Below the pieces are notes generated by a model that saw only the letters and a program-made list of their open reading frames with translations, ran no database searches and was not told the DNA's origin. The translations under genes were made by a program, and so were the position numbers. Below, in pieces: positions 1 to 12,400 of a DNA stretch of 64,000 bases (its first letter is position 1; each line of letters starts with the position of its first letter). Source of the stretch: Syngnathus acus (Eukaryota > Chordata > Actinopteri > Syngnathiformes > Syngnathidae); the NCBI RefSeq assembly GCF_901709675.1, contig NC_051099.1:5890001-5954000 (forward strand), in the 5' to 3' direction.

Positions 1-293
1 TCTGGACTAAAATCATTAAGGAGCCAGCCAGGACTTCAACGGAGAAATGCACAGCGACAGCGCCGCTCTCTGGCTGGGGGAGGGAACTACAACGTCGTCA
101 GCAGCCTATCGCGACCACGGTAAGAGAGCATCGTGGTCATGACACACTTGATAAATAATTTGGCCGTTGATAATGTGACTTCCTAAATAATGTATGGGGG
201 AGGCATTGCGATTTCATAAATGAGTGACAAGTGGATAAAGCGGCTGCCTCCAAACTCCTTTTCTCTTTGCCACGGAGCCCAAACATTCTGGCG
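1..293. other. 3' flank of the htr3a-like gene
   Basis: This stretch lies downstream of the htr3a-like stop codon on the minus strand, so it should hold its 3' UTR. I see no open frame with family similarity and no canonical AATAAA on the minus strand here. The transcript end may lie outside the window. Confidence 0.5.
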
Positions 294-2522
294 TCAGGCC
301 ACTTGCCACACGGACCACAGCGTGCCTAGCGTAATGCTGTAGGCCACCACGGCCAGCAGGTAGACTCTGAAAAGCATTACGTCCAGAACATAGCCCACCT
401 GCAGCCACTCCTTGGCCACCTCGTTGCCGTGATCTCGTTTCTCCAGGAAGTTGCGTATGGCCGTCACCTCTTGCAGGATGTCACTCACCACGGGATCCCT
501 GTGGGGGGGCAGGCCCCGAGCCAGCGCGGCGGCTTCCCTCTGGTGCCGCCGGCCAATCTCGCAGGTGTGACGGAGCGCCCGGTTCTCGCCCTTGTAGTCG
601 TCGTCATCGTCCATATCCGAGGCCTGAGGGGACAGTCTGGAGCACAGCCGGTGCTTCTTGCGGATGCAGAAGAGGACCGGAGCTCTCTCCAGAACAAAGT
701 ACCTCAGCCAGTGGGGCACAGGGGGCTGTAGGTCCTGCTTGTGGACCAGACGCACGATCAACACTGTTTCCGTCAGGCTGATCACCAGGAGGGCCATGCA
801 AACGACAAAATACACGCCTACGGCACAGGCCGGACGGACGAGATGGGTCAGTCGGACAGACGAACGGGGCCCCCCCCCCCACCCCGCGGGGCGGCGAGCG
901 CTCACCTATCAGCGGCGTTCCGATGGCGGTGGCGGGCAGAGTGTCGGATACGATGATGAGGAAGACCGAGTATCCCAGCAGCAGGGTGATCTTGAAAGAA
1001 ACTCTCTCACCGCTGTCAGGTGGCAGATAGAAGCCCACGATGTCCATCACCATGAGGAAGATGCTCGGCAGCAACAGGTTGACCGTGTAGAATAACGGAC
1101 GGCGCCGGATCACCACCTGTCGACATGCTTTGCTTTGGTTTCATCCAAACGACGGCCCGGGGGCCATTTCTAGCCCGCTGTCTGTTATCGAGCAGCCCGT
1201 AGCGTAACCTTTCGCTTTCTACTAACGCGCTGGATGCTTTGCCTGGGTGAGGCCGCAGTGGCGCGCCTCTGTCTGATTCGCTGGACTCACGTGGAACTTC
1301 ATCTCGGCGTAGTAGTCGTCGTCGTCCACGCTGAAGATTTTGTAGTTGGACAGAATGTGCAGCAGCTCCCACTCTCCTTGGTTCATAAAGACGCTCTTGT
1401 CCTCCCTCAACTCCTCGGGGCTGCGCATCAACGTGATGTTGATGTCGTCAACTGCCGACGGAACATAATATCAGTGGCGGCGTGAGAGCATCAAGGCAAC
1501 GTCTCGCCCCAACAGCAGGGGTGGACAGAACACGGAGCCCCAAGCCCGAGCCTTTTTAATGAACTGCAATCCGAACGAGTGCGTGGGCCCATACTTGTGT
1601 GGAGCCAGCTCTGGAAGGTCAGGCTGCATTTCTGGACATCAAAAGGGAAGTTGTAGATGTTGAGCGTGCAGGCGGTGACCACCTGGATGGGTTTGTAGTT
1701 GCGCACCAGTCCGTCGTGGCTCACGTAGACGTACGGGATGTCGGGGGACTTCCCCACGTCCACGCTGCGTGTCGGGATGACAGACGGCGCAAATTTCGAC
1801 AACATTTCTGGCAAGGCTCCAAAAGACGAGCAAACGAGCGAGCGGACGGACGAAGCTCACAACTCATTGATGAGGATATCCGGCACCCAGATGTTGGCAG
1901 TCGGGAGAGAAACTTGTTTGACCTGGTCAAAGTCTTGGGGATTCCAGACGAGGAATTCATCCGTCCATGACTTGAAGATTCAAGAATAGCACAAGCGTCA
2001 CAAAAATCTATATCTATATAGAAGCTGGTAAACAGCAGAGCCACCTTTACCTGTCTGTACCACACGTACGTCGTCAAGACCTGGTTCTTCTCATCCTGTT
2101 GAAACAGGTGAAAGGGGGAAATGATAAAAACAAAAAAACTGATGTTCAAAATATTCAATTTACCAGTTTCCGTCAATCCTCACCACATTGAGGATGGAAT
2201 AGACCATCAGGTCGATGGCCACCAGGGTGGACGTCCGCCAGTCTTTTACCGGTCGCACCCCTTTCTTGTAGCCGGCGCTCAAAAACTCAGAGAGGCGCAC
2301 CAATGTGGCGTTGGCCAAGCGGCCGCCGCCGCCCACTCGCTTGGCTGAAATATTTGCAAGCGTTCACTCAGCGGTTTGCATTTGCTGCCATTTGATTGGA
2401 TACCACTGAGCTGAGCGACAATAATGTCAACATATGTCTGCCAAAGGAGAATGCTTACCTGTGCACGTCCTTTGAATAAGGAAGAAGAGAAGCATGGCAG
2501 AGCAGGCTGATGTGGCTCTCAT
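294..2522 (-). CDS. htr3a: 5-hydroxytryptamine receptor 3A-like subunit, 8 coding exons
   Basis: This is a serotonin-gated cation channel subunit of the Cys-loop family, acting in the plasma membrane as a pentamer. Exons (minus): 2522-2459, 2344-2184, 2095-2051, 1970-1861, 1764-1595, 1451-1291, 1116-906, 817-294. They total 1446 nt and encode 481 aa. The start gives a signal peptide ([16 protein letters not shown]). A 15-residue Cys-loop ([15 protein letters not shown]) and the ligand-pocket motifs WYRQ, SWLH and YYAEM are present. M1-M3 lie at about residues 238-325, and the M2 stretch ([19 protein letters not shown]) is nearly identical to human 5-HT3A as I remember it. M4 ends in LWSVWQVA. 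Exons 3, 4 and 5 (45, 110 and 170 nt) match the sizes in the neighbouring htr3b-like gene, so the two are tandem duplicates. The subtype rests on remembered family sequences. Confidence 0.93.
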
Positions 2523-3165
2523 AGCGGGTCCGTCCTGTTGTGAAAATGTGCTTAGCGTGTCCCCATTTGGCCCGGCTCTCTGAGAGGCCCCTCCTACCTG
2601 CCCAAAATGTATGCCGTCATCAGCCGTCTTAGCTAATGGAGCTTTAAAAATTGCATTAATATAGACCTTTCCACTGTGGCGCACTTTTCATATTCTCATC
2701 CTGACTATTAGGACGCCACCAGGGAGGAGGGGGGGATAGGAGACGCAGCCATCGCCCAACTCGGAATGCTTTTTATTGATCTGTTTTGTGGCGGCAGTGG
2801 CGGGGATGAAAGTACGTCGCTCCCCTGGGTGCCACCGGCTCATTATGCACTATCGCTTAGTACATTTCCACGGCTGGGAAATCATTACAACGGCTTTGCC
2901 TCCCTCCCTCCCTCCCTCCCTCCGTCATCTTCTGTCTCTGTTATATTTTGCGTGCCGCCGAGTTGCGTTACACCCAAGAGCACAAGGAAACATAGGCATG
3001 ACAGATATGTTTTATTGAGAAAGCAACACTCGAGCAGGTTAGGAGCAAGTTTGATGAGCGTGCTTGGAGAGCAAATTGTTGAAGTTCTTGTTCTCTAAAT
3101 CTCTAGGGATTGGCATCACTTGTGTTGTTTTCTATTTTGGAGCACAAAGAACCTCACGCGTGTGG
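2523..3165. other. Spacer between the two htr3 genes
   Basis: This 643-bp spacer holds the 5' flank of htr3a-like and the 3' flank of htr3b-like. A short CCCT tract lies at about 2899-2924. I see no further exon with family similarity. Confidence 0.5.
2899..2924. repeat. (CCCT)n microsatellite
   Basis: The sequence reads as about six tandem cctc/ccct units between the two htr3 genes. Confidence 0.8.
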
Positions 3166-5710
3166 TCAGGCGAAGCTCCAGCTGGCCCAAAACAGCAGCA
3201 GGGTCCCGGCGTACACGGCCAGAATGATCAGGTAGAGGCGGAAGAGGAAGCGGTCCACTTTGGAGCAGAGCGCCAGCCATTGGGACTGAGCCCAAGACTC
3301 TGAGGTCTCCTGGGAAAAGGCCAGACGGATGGAAACCAGCTCCCTGAGGAGATGCTCCAAGCTGCAAGGATTTGCCCCGATGTCGGCGGGCGGGCCCGGC
3401 TCCTCTTCCGGCGAGGGCTCAAACTCCAAATCTAGGAAGCAGATCCAAAAAGGCTCAACGACGTGCTCGCAGAACCACAACACAAAATCTGGAAATCTTT
3501 CTACCTTCGGAACGGTCGAGCCGGTCCAGGCTCACAGCGGAGCTCTCGGAGAGGCCGTACTTGTCCAGCAGGCAGGCCGACGCCGACATTTCCCGGACCT
3601 CCTTTTGGCTGTGGTGGAGCAGCTTGACCACCAGGATGGACTTGATCAGGCTGAGCATGAGCAGCGCCATGCACACGGCAAAGAACACACCTTGCGCCGC
3701 AAAGAAGTTGGGTGGGGTTTTTGGTTAAGGTCATAGGGAACGACTATGATGGAAGAGAAACGTAGCGCTTTTCCTGCCTATGAGCGGCGTGGCCACGGCG
3801 GTGGCGGGCAGCTCATCCATCAGGTTGACTCTGAAGAGAGTGTAGCCCAGCAGTGTGCTGATTTTGAAGCCGATGCGGGTACCGCTGCTCACGGGCAAGT
3901 AGAAACTCATCACATCCACCATCATGAGGAAGATGCTGGGGATGAGGAGGCCCACTACGTACAGCAGGGGGCGCCTTCGGATCAACACCTGCGGGGGGCA
4001 CAAAGCCAAGTTTGCTTCAAAATGGACGCCACAAGCAGAAAACAAGATAGTGACTAGCTTTGTGTGCAGTGTCACATGTTAAATGTGTTTGTTTCCCCAA
4101 AATGATCTCATATAGTGGCTGAAGTTGTCCTTCATCAAACAGCCCTGGGCTGGCTCCTTTGAGCTGCATGAATGAATAGCAGCAGCAGCCATGCCTGGCC
4201 GGCGGGTGGGTGGGCGCTCGCTCCACCTGCAAGGGGGCTGCCTATGCATGGGGCCATTTGCCTCGCCGCTAACAAGACGCTCATTGATCAGTCAGCCGCT
4301 GAGACAGTCTCATTATGGTCCTTCGCCCTTTGCCTGTCTATCAGAGGCTCTCTTCTTCTCGCAAACAGCCCCAGCCTCATCAGCTGCCATTAGCTGGCTA
4401 GACCCGTCCGTCCGTTTGTCCACAAATGTCACATGCGGCCAATATGACAGATACAAAGTTGGCGCACATGGAAACAGACGTGGGCGTAGTCGGCGCGGTC
4501 CTGCTGGAGGCGCCAATAGCGCGCCGGTATGGACAGCAGCTCCCACTCGCCATCGTTCATGAACTGCCGCCGATCGTTAGCGATGGCCTCCTCGCTGCGC
4601 CACAGAGCCAAGTCGATTTCCTTCACTGCACGGAGGAAGCGATCAACAGTGGACAGCGTTAATCACGCACTAGAAACAATCGCGCTTTTGTTCATTTTGC
4701 ACGCTCAGACTGTATGCACAACACGGTGCCGCCCGTCCGGCCCGCTTGAACTTTGGCGTCTTTACAGACAAGGGAAAGCCCGCCCACCGGAATGTAGCCA
4801 GCTGCGGAAGGTGAGGCTGCAATTCTGCTTGTCGAAAGGGAAGGCAAACATCTCCAGGCTGCAGGCCAGGACCACCTGCATGGGCCGATAGTTCTTGACG
4901 CACCCCGACGCGTTGACGTAGACGTACGGGATGGGCGGCGACCTTCCCTCGGCCACGCTGCACGCAGATCCACCCCGACAAACGTCAGTACGTATCATTA
5001 GATCATTTCGTGTCATCGATGTCGACCTACAGTTCATTGACGATAATATCGGGTATCCAGATGGCGTCGGATGACAGCGAAATCTCGTTGATCCCGTCAA
5101 ATTGGTCCGGGTCCCAAACGAGAAACTCATCCGTCCAGATCTAAATAAGCACACATGAGAGTTTTTTTTGGAAAGCGTTGTCATTCATGTTACGATGAGA
5201 CGAAACTCACCTGTCGGTACCAAATACTCGCTGTAATACTCTGCGTTTTGGAATCCTGAAATGCAAGCAGGCTTAGTCTTTTTGAAAGGCTACCGTGGAA
5301 AGTAAACTTACCACATCAAGGACAGACTGCAAGATGAAGTCGACGAAAACGGTGGTCACGCTGGTCCAGTTCTGAACGGGACGAACCCCGCGGTCGTAAT
5401 TCCTCAGCAAGGCTCTCGTCAGCTGATTCAACGCCGATCTTTTTGGCTTCTCCGGAATACTTTGAGCCATGTGGCCGCCCACAAGCGACACTGATGAAGT
5501 TTGAACAATCGCGGTCGTGAACTGACACCATCGCTTCTACTTGATCTTGAAGATGTTTTAGTCCACGTGCATGCGGTGTGACCGTCTTTCAAAATATTGC
5601 AGTTAAAGATTAGCGTGAGATTAGTTATTTTTTTCTTTTTTAAAGCTACTGTATTTCAATGAAAAGAAGAGCATCTTACCTGTCAACAGTAGCAAGCAAA
5701 TGACAGACAT
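3166..5710 (-). CDS. htr3b: 5-hydroxytryptamine receptor 3B-like subunit, 9 coding exons
   Basis: This is a second Cys-loop serotonin receptor subunit. Exons (minus): 5710-5680, 5490-5312, 5255-5211, 5140-5031, 4957-4788, 4625-4468, 3988-3778, 3690-3505, 3431-3166. They total 1356 nt and encode 451 aa. The signal peptide starts MSVICLLLLTVS. The Cys-loop reads CSLEMFAFPFDKQNC. The M2 region (GTRIGFKISTLLGYTLFR) follows the human 5-HT3B pattern (TRIAFK...GYTVFRV) rather than 5-HT3A, hence the subtype call. 5-HT3B subunits normally work in heteromers with 5-HT3A. Intron 7 begins with GC instead of GT (ATAG/GCAGGA at 3778/3777). The last intron is only 73 bp. The M3-M4 loop is shorter than in the 3A-like gene. 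It could be another htr3 paralogue, but placement between HTR3A and USP28 supports 3B. Confidence 0.88.
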
Positions 5711-6482
5711 TGAGCTGGAATTCCTTTTCTTCTCTCTTCTTTTTCGTCTTCTTTAATGGCAAAATATCCTGAGTGGGATCAAAGAGGAGCTCGATTTGGA
5801 GTGAAGAGCCAGAACACACACAGGGCTAGTGTAGACATTTTTTTTTACGATATTGATCTTCACCAACCCGAGTAAGCTGATACCGTCCATAGAATGATGA
5901 AACACACGAAACAAGATGCGCCCTCAGAGACAGACTATCGTCAACATCAATTAAATACAAATGTTTGTTTTTTTTATGTATATTTTTTTTGTCATTTTAA
6001 CAAAAGCAGAAGAGAAGTCTTATTATACCATTACGACTTTTCGCTGGCTTTCTTTGTTCGACTAACATAAAATTAATGACTAAAAAAAAGGAGGGGGGGT
6101 GATAGGATTCTGACTTTTCTTCTCAGAATTCTGACTTTAAAGTGAGAATTCATAAAGTCAGAATTCTGACTTGGGAATTCTCACTTTAAAGTCAGAATTC
6201 TGACTTTATTCTCAGAATTCTGACCACTTTAAAGTCAGAATTCTGGGAATCCTCTTCCGTAAATGACAGACTGGACAAGTGATGGGGAAAGCAAATGATT
6301 GACGTCGTTGCTGTGTCCCTCAACACGCCTCCTTGTCAATCACGTCGCGGCTGCGCGCACGCCGCCGGGCCGAGCACGCGCGCGTCGCTTGGCGCTCTCC
6401 GCGTGTGACAGATGGCGTGCCAGTGACTCCGCACCCGGGGCTGAAATTCGAAAACGGCAAGAAATTTGGTTGCGATTTTGCG
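5711..6482. promoter_or_regulatory. Head-to-head region between htr3b-like (-) and usp28 (+)
   Basis: These 770 bp must hold the 5' ends of both genes. They contain AT-rich DNA (5830-6080), a palindromic repeat cluster (6104-6250) and a GC-rich segment just before the usp28 start (6340-6440) that looks like a CpG-type promoter. No coding exon was recognised here. Confidence 0.5.
6104..6250. repeat. Cluster of imperfect palindromes built on AGAATTCT
   Basis: The 16-nt motif agtcagaattctgact and its halves (gactttaaagtc, cagaattctgac) recur at least six times in alternating orientation. Each unit is close to its own reverse complement, so the block can form nested hairpins. Confidence 0.8.
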
Positions 6483-9400
6483 ATGAGAATCGAAGAGAGC
6501 GAAAATGGAGAGAACTCAGCCAACTCGGTGAGCGCAAAAACAAAAAAAATGGACGACGTGAGTGGAATTAACACAAGTGACATATGAGCGTGAAAGGCCC
6601 TAACTAACTGGACTTGTGTTACTAACCCTAACGCCGAAATCTCGACGTGGTTAAAGTTGAATTTTTCCTCTAATTATATTGAGAATCAACATAAGACAAA
6701 AAAAAGATAGCGCTTGCATTTATTTTATTATTTTTTTTGTGGATTTAATATAAACAAGTATTGGACATGAAGTGACATATTTTTTTCAAACGAGTTATGA
6801 CATACTGCATTTGAGACCTATTTTGGTGATTTCTCATTTGTCCTTTTAGGGTGTTGTGTTCTAAGTGACGTGCACTGTCTAATTCTGACATATTTTGACA
6901 GTTAGTCCTCCGGCAAGTAAACAAATCTTTTCAATTCATCTTGTGTGGAAAGCAATGGGAAGTCGTCAATTTGTTGTTGTTGTTCCCCCCCCAACACTGA
7001 TAGTATTCAAATGTAAAACTATTCCTCTGTGTCCTCAAACCTGTCATTTATTTATTTATTCAAACTGTGTGTGTGTGTGTGTATATGTTTGTGCGAGAGT
7101 GAGTCACAGTGGCTTTGTGATGTGGTCCGGTGGCATGCCGAGCAGAATGATAAACAGAAGCCTGTCCTATCCATGTCAGCATCTTAAAATAGAGGCAAAG
7201 CGAGGGCTCTCCGATATACCCGGGACACCATATAAGTCTGGTCCCCCTGCTCTGGGCTTTGTGTGTGTTTGTGTGTGTGCGACGCGTGCACCTGTTTTTG
7301 TACTGACAGGCTTTATATAGCGTGGCATCCCGCCCGCCTGCCCTCGCGCAACTCACTGAGCTGCCTCCGTCCGCTTTGTATTGAAACGCTTCATGTGTCC
7401 ACAAGGTGAAAACACGCCTGGTGCTCGGTTCAAATTGTCCTCACTCGCCATGGGTTGATGACAATGACTTGATGGCCGCTCGCCGTCTTGGCCTCGTATG
7501 ACGACGACCGCTCGGCATTTGGCGTCGCATCCTCGAGGGCTCTCCTGATTGGAACCTGAAAAGCTCAGATTGGTCAATGACGTGCATCTATTGTTTTTGT
7601 TTGGACAGCAGACCGAGATGCTGATCAACCAGCTGAGGGAGATCACCGGGGTCCAAGATCCTCACCTTCTCTGCAGAGCCTTAAAAGTAAGGCAAAGAAG
7701 TCCGATCGAGTGTGGCGTGTGCGTGCGTGTTGATATCTAGAGTACGTTTGCGGCCTTTATCTTTTCCCACCTTATCTCCTGAAGGCCGGTCGGGGTGACA
7801 TCGGACACGCCGTCGGTCTCCTGACAAGTCAGCCGGTGGAGGTTGGGGATGGCGGAGAGCCGCAAGAGTTGGGGACACCCACGGTGGCCTGGGAAGGACA
7901 CAAAGGTGGTATACACAGCCTTCTTTATTAGCTTTCCAGATTTGGTTCGTTGCAAAACGATTCCTTTTGGTCCAGTAGAACAGAGGCCAAGTGTCGAATC
8001 TCCATGAGAAAGATTTTCTTTTCTTCAGGCGTCCACGCAGATGAACTCCAAACCGCCATCGAGCTGAGCCTGCAGGAGTCCCACAAGGCTCAGGAAGAGG
8101 AGCGAGAGTTCCATCGGTACTGCCCTTTACATTATTAGGAATGCCTTTTATGCAAGTTGGCAATCACATTCACGACGGACGCCTCGGGCAGGGCTCTGGA
8201 GGCCAGCGCCGAGGAGAACCCGGCCAGGGGTAAGAAGAAGAGATGCGAGGCCCACAGCGACATGAGCAACCCCGCCGACTGGATCCGCAAGGACGACTGG
8301 CCCGTGGGACTTCGCAACGTGGGAAACACCTGCTGGTTCAGCGCCGTCATCCAGGTGAACGCGAGCGGCGTGCTTTCAACTCCCTAGCGCCGTGGCATTT
8401 TCCGACTAGCGACGCTAATAGCATCAAGTGCTTTTTTGTTTTCATCGCGCCGACTATTGTCGATTCAACCTAGCGGCGAATACGAGCTCGGCGGTGAAAT
8501 GAAATTATGCCAATTGAATCTGATCGCCGGAGTCACTCTTCAGCGCTCAGCGGCTCCATTAAACTTCCCGCTCAAATATTATCAGGAGACACATGAGTGC
8601 TCAATTTCATTTTAGTGACACATAAGACAAACTGTTCCCTCAGAGGAAGCACGCATGGAAAGTACTTAGTGCTTATTTCGGGGGAATGGAAAGTGAAATC
8701 AAAGCTTAGAAAGCACGCTTATATCGGTGAGAGTCTTTTTTTTTTTTTTTTTTTTTTCCCCCCCCCCCACAAGCGAGTAAGCAGGGTTCAAATCATGGCG
8801 GAGGGAATAAGCGCATGCAAGGTGCCATGAATGCCGACTTGTTTTTTCACCTTGCAGTCCCTCTTCCACCTGCCCGTGTTTAAAAGGCTGGTGCTCGACT
8901 ACCGCCTCTCTGAGCAAATCCTGGACAGGTGTAAGAGCCACACGGTGAGCATCGGCGGCGGCGGATAAGAAAAAAACGGACAGACGGAAAGCAGGTGAAC
9001 GCTGAATTTGTGCCCACAGGACAAGCGGAACATTGCCTTCATGCAGGAGTTGCGCTGCCTCTTCGCCCTCATGGTGGGCTCCATGCGCAGCTTCGTGGAC
9101 CCCTCTGCCGCCGTGGAGCTCCTGCGAGAGGCTTTTCGGACCAGCGAGGCCCAGCAGGTACAAGCCGTACGCGAGCCAGGACCATGAGATTTTGGATACT
9201 GACCCCCCCTTCACATTCAGGATGTGAGCGAGTTCTCCCACAAGCTTCTGGACTGGTTAGAAGACGCCTTCCAGCTGGCTGCCAGCGGAGAGTAAGTTCT
9301 ACAAGAGAACCAGCCGCAAATACCATATTGATTTTGCTTTTGCTTCCAGCAACGCTACCGACAAGCAAAACAACCCCATGGTCCAACTTTTCTACGGCAC

Positions 9401-12400
9401 CTTTGTGACCCAGCGCAAGCACCAAGGTACCTGCGTCGGTCTTGGTGAGCTGAGCGATACGCAGCGTTCGCTGGCTCAGCCTGCATGTTTGTTGACTGCA
9501 GGTCAAGTTGTATGCAACACGGAGCAGTTTGGCCAGTATCCTTTGCAAGTCAACGGCTTCAATAATCTGGACGAGTGCCTGGAAGGAGCCATGGTGGAGA
9601 GGGACATCGAGGCGCTCCATGCCCAACACGGCGAGCCGGCTGGCCGAGAGGTGGGTCGCCTTCAAATCCTTTTTTTCTGTCCTGATCACGATTTGAGGTG
9701 TGTGTTTTTGTTTTGGGCTCTTTTTGCAGAGATGGTTCAAAAAACTGCCACCCGTGCTGACATTTGAACTGTCCAGATTTGAATTCAACACGCAGCTCGG
9801 CCGCCCCGAGAAAATACACAAGAAATTGGAGTTCCCGCAAATCATCTACATGGATAGGTGAGCGCTTGCCAATGGAAGGGAAGAACTATAGATCATAAAG
9901 AATAATACATGATAATATAATATGATAATATATACATATAATAAATCATACAAATAAATATAATCAATTCAACTCCAAAAAAGTCCAAAAGTCATGACAA
10001 ATTACCAGTCACAGTTGTAATAGTGTAAGGGATTTTTGCTGACATGGTATTTACCAGATATCTTCACCAAAACCTGACATGTACGCACGAGAGGCGAGGA
10101 GAAGTGAAAAAAGTGAAGGAGCAGCTCGCAGATCTTCAACAGAAACTGGAATGGTAGCGTACAGAGAGCCCGCTGTTGAATGGCCTCCTGCGCTTGCTGT
10201 GACCAAACGTGTTTCCGTGTAGCTATCAACGCTACGGCTCGGGCCCCAACAAGTACCCTCTGGCCGACATGCTGCAGTTTGTGTTGGAGTTTGCCTCCAG
10301 CAAACCCGCCGCACTTTCGCCGGTCCTTCCTTCATCGGCCACGGACGCCGGCCGAGAGGACGGGTGAGCTTGGAGCGCAGATGATGCGATGGAAAAGTTC
10401 TGTTTGGTGAATGGGATTGATGGTCTTCCCTCAGTGAGGCGGCAGAGGAGGAGGGGGGCTCCCAGCGCATTCCCAAGACCTGCAGCCAGCACTGCCCCCC
10501 GGCCAATGACGTCTCCGAGGAGGAGCTGCGCTTTGTTCAGGGCTGCCTCCAGCGGTGGAGGACGGACGTGGAGAAGGACATCCACGGTACGGGAGGGAGG
10601 GAACCTTTCGTTCTGGTGGGCCAATATTCCAAGCGCTCGCTCCTCTGGATTCATTCCCACCTTGCTCGTGTTGTTTGGGCGCCGCAGAGCTAAAGGCCAA
10701 CATCGAGAGACTCAGTCAGACGCTGGAGGGCATGTACTCAGACAACAGCCTCTGCCAGGTGATCTTTCCTCAAGTCCCGCGTCGCTTTCACCCATGGTTT
10801 GTTTTAAGATGACGTTGTCATGTCCATACTTAGGTGCCCTACAGACTCCACGCGGTGCTGGTCCACGAGGGCCAGGCCTCAGCAGGCCACTACTGGGCGT
10901 ACATTTACGACCACGCCAACCAGCGCTGGATGAAGTGCAACGACATCACCGTCACCGAGTCCTCGTGGGAGGAGCTGGAACGAGATTCTTTTGGCGGCAC
11001 GACCAACGCTAGCGCCTACTGTCTCATGTACATCGATGACAGGCTGCCCCATCTTATTAGCGGTACAGGAGCGCCACCTGAGCTCTTTGTTTCATTTCAA
11101 CACAAAGGTACCTTCTCAAAGTCCAATAACGGCCGCTTTCCGTTCAGAGCGCGCGGACGACGAGACGGGCCAGGTGCTGCGCGGCATGGACTCCCTGCCG
11201 ACAGTCCTGAGACGCTTCGTGCAACAGGACAACCGCTGGTTCCAGCAGGAGCTCAGCGAGTGGGAGGAGCAACTCCGCCAGGCAGCGGCGCCTCCGGGCG
11301 AGTCGGACGAGCTCCCGGAAGCCGAGCCTCAGCCCCCGGAAGCCGGCGCCGACCGCGACCCTCAGCCCTCGGTGCCTATCGAACCCGTGCCGCAGGCCCA
11401 GGGAGCCGCTGCTGCTTCGCAAGCGGAAGCTCGGAGCCATCCAGAGCCTGACGCTGCAGGCCCGCTTGAAGGTCTTGAGGGGCTTTGGAAATATGTATAT
11501 ATTAGCAATATGAATTCATTCAAAGGAAATAATTGTCCCTACCCTGAAAAGAATTAGACGCAGCAACAGCAGCCGCAGCCCTTCCGAGCTCAGACTGCCA
11601 ACCAGATGACGGCGAGCCCGACAACAGCGACATGGTGGAACCCGAGCGGTGTTCTGACGTCGCCGCCGTCGCAGCTGAGAGAGAGCCTCAAAGTCAGGTG
11701 GGTGGAAAGCACCTGTTTCCCCACTCTCCCCCTCCCTCCCAGCTTTGTCAAACACGGGTCACGTATTTCAAGTGCCGTAGATGTTACAGTGATGTGAGGG
11801 GCATGTAGGATTCACAATGATGTTGCTCTGCTCTGCGCCAGAGTCCCGAAGTTGAGCTCAACGCTAACCATTCGCTGCCAGACCTCTCCGTGAACAACGA
11901 AGACGCGCAGGAGAAGGAGGAAGAAGTGGAGGAAACGGCTCGAGGTGACGTCGAGGCCTCCTCGGAGGAAGCTCCTCGCCGCCAATCCGATCAGGAGCAG
12001 CCCATGCCAGCGGCGGGGCGGCGGCAGGCCCAGAACGAGGTGTCCGAGGTGGAGATCCCCAACGTGGGCAGGATCATGGTGAGGGCGGACGCTGACGGAT
12101 ACAATGAAGAGGTAAGTAAGCAAGCAATGCGTCAAAAAGGGATGACAAATCAAACTTGGCTTGTCACCTGCCCAACAGATGATGTTGACCCCAGCCATGC
12201 AGGGCATCATTCTCGCCATTGCAAAGGCCAGACAAGCATTCGACTCAGAGGGTCCCGAGGCCGGACTCATCAAGGTGGCTAGCTCACTCGCTCGCTGGCT
12301 AACGCTCTTTTTGTTTGGAACTTCTCTTTTCACTTTATGGACGGTTGAAAATGGCTTTGGCTTCCCTCCACCAACCAGGCCTTCCACGAGGAGTACTCCC

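Noticed and set aside
3432-3504. Frameshift near the end of htr3b-like
   Set aside because: The frame change is explained by a 73-bp intron with a GT donor and AG acceptor that restores EDLEFE in frame.
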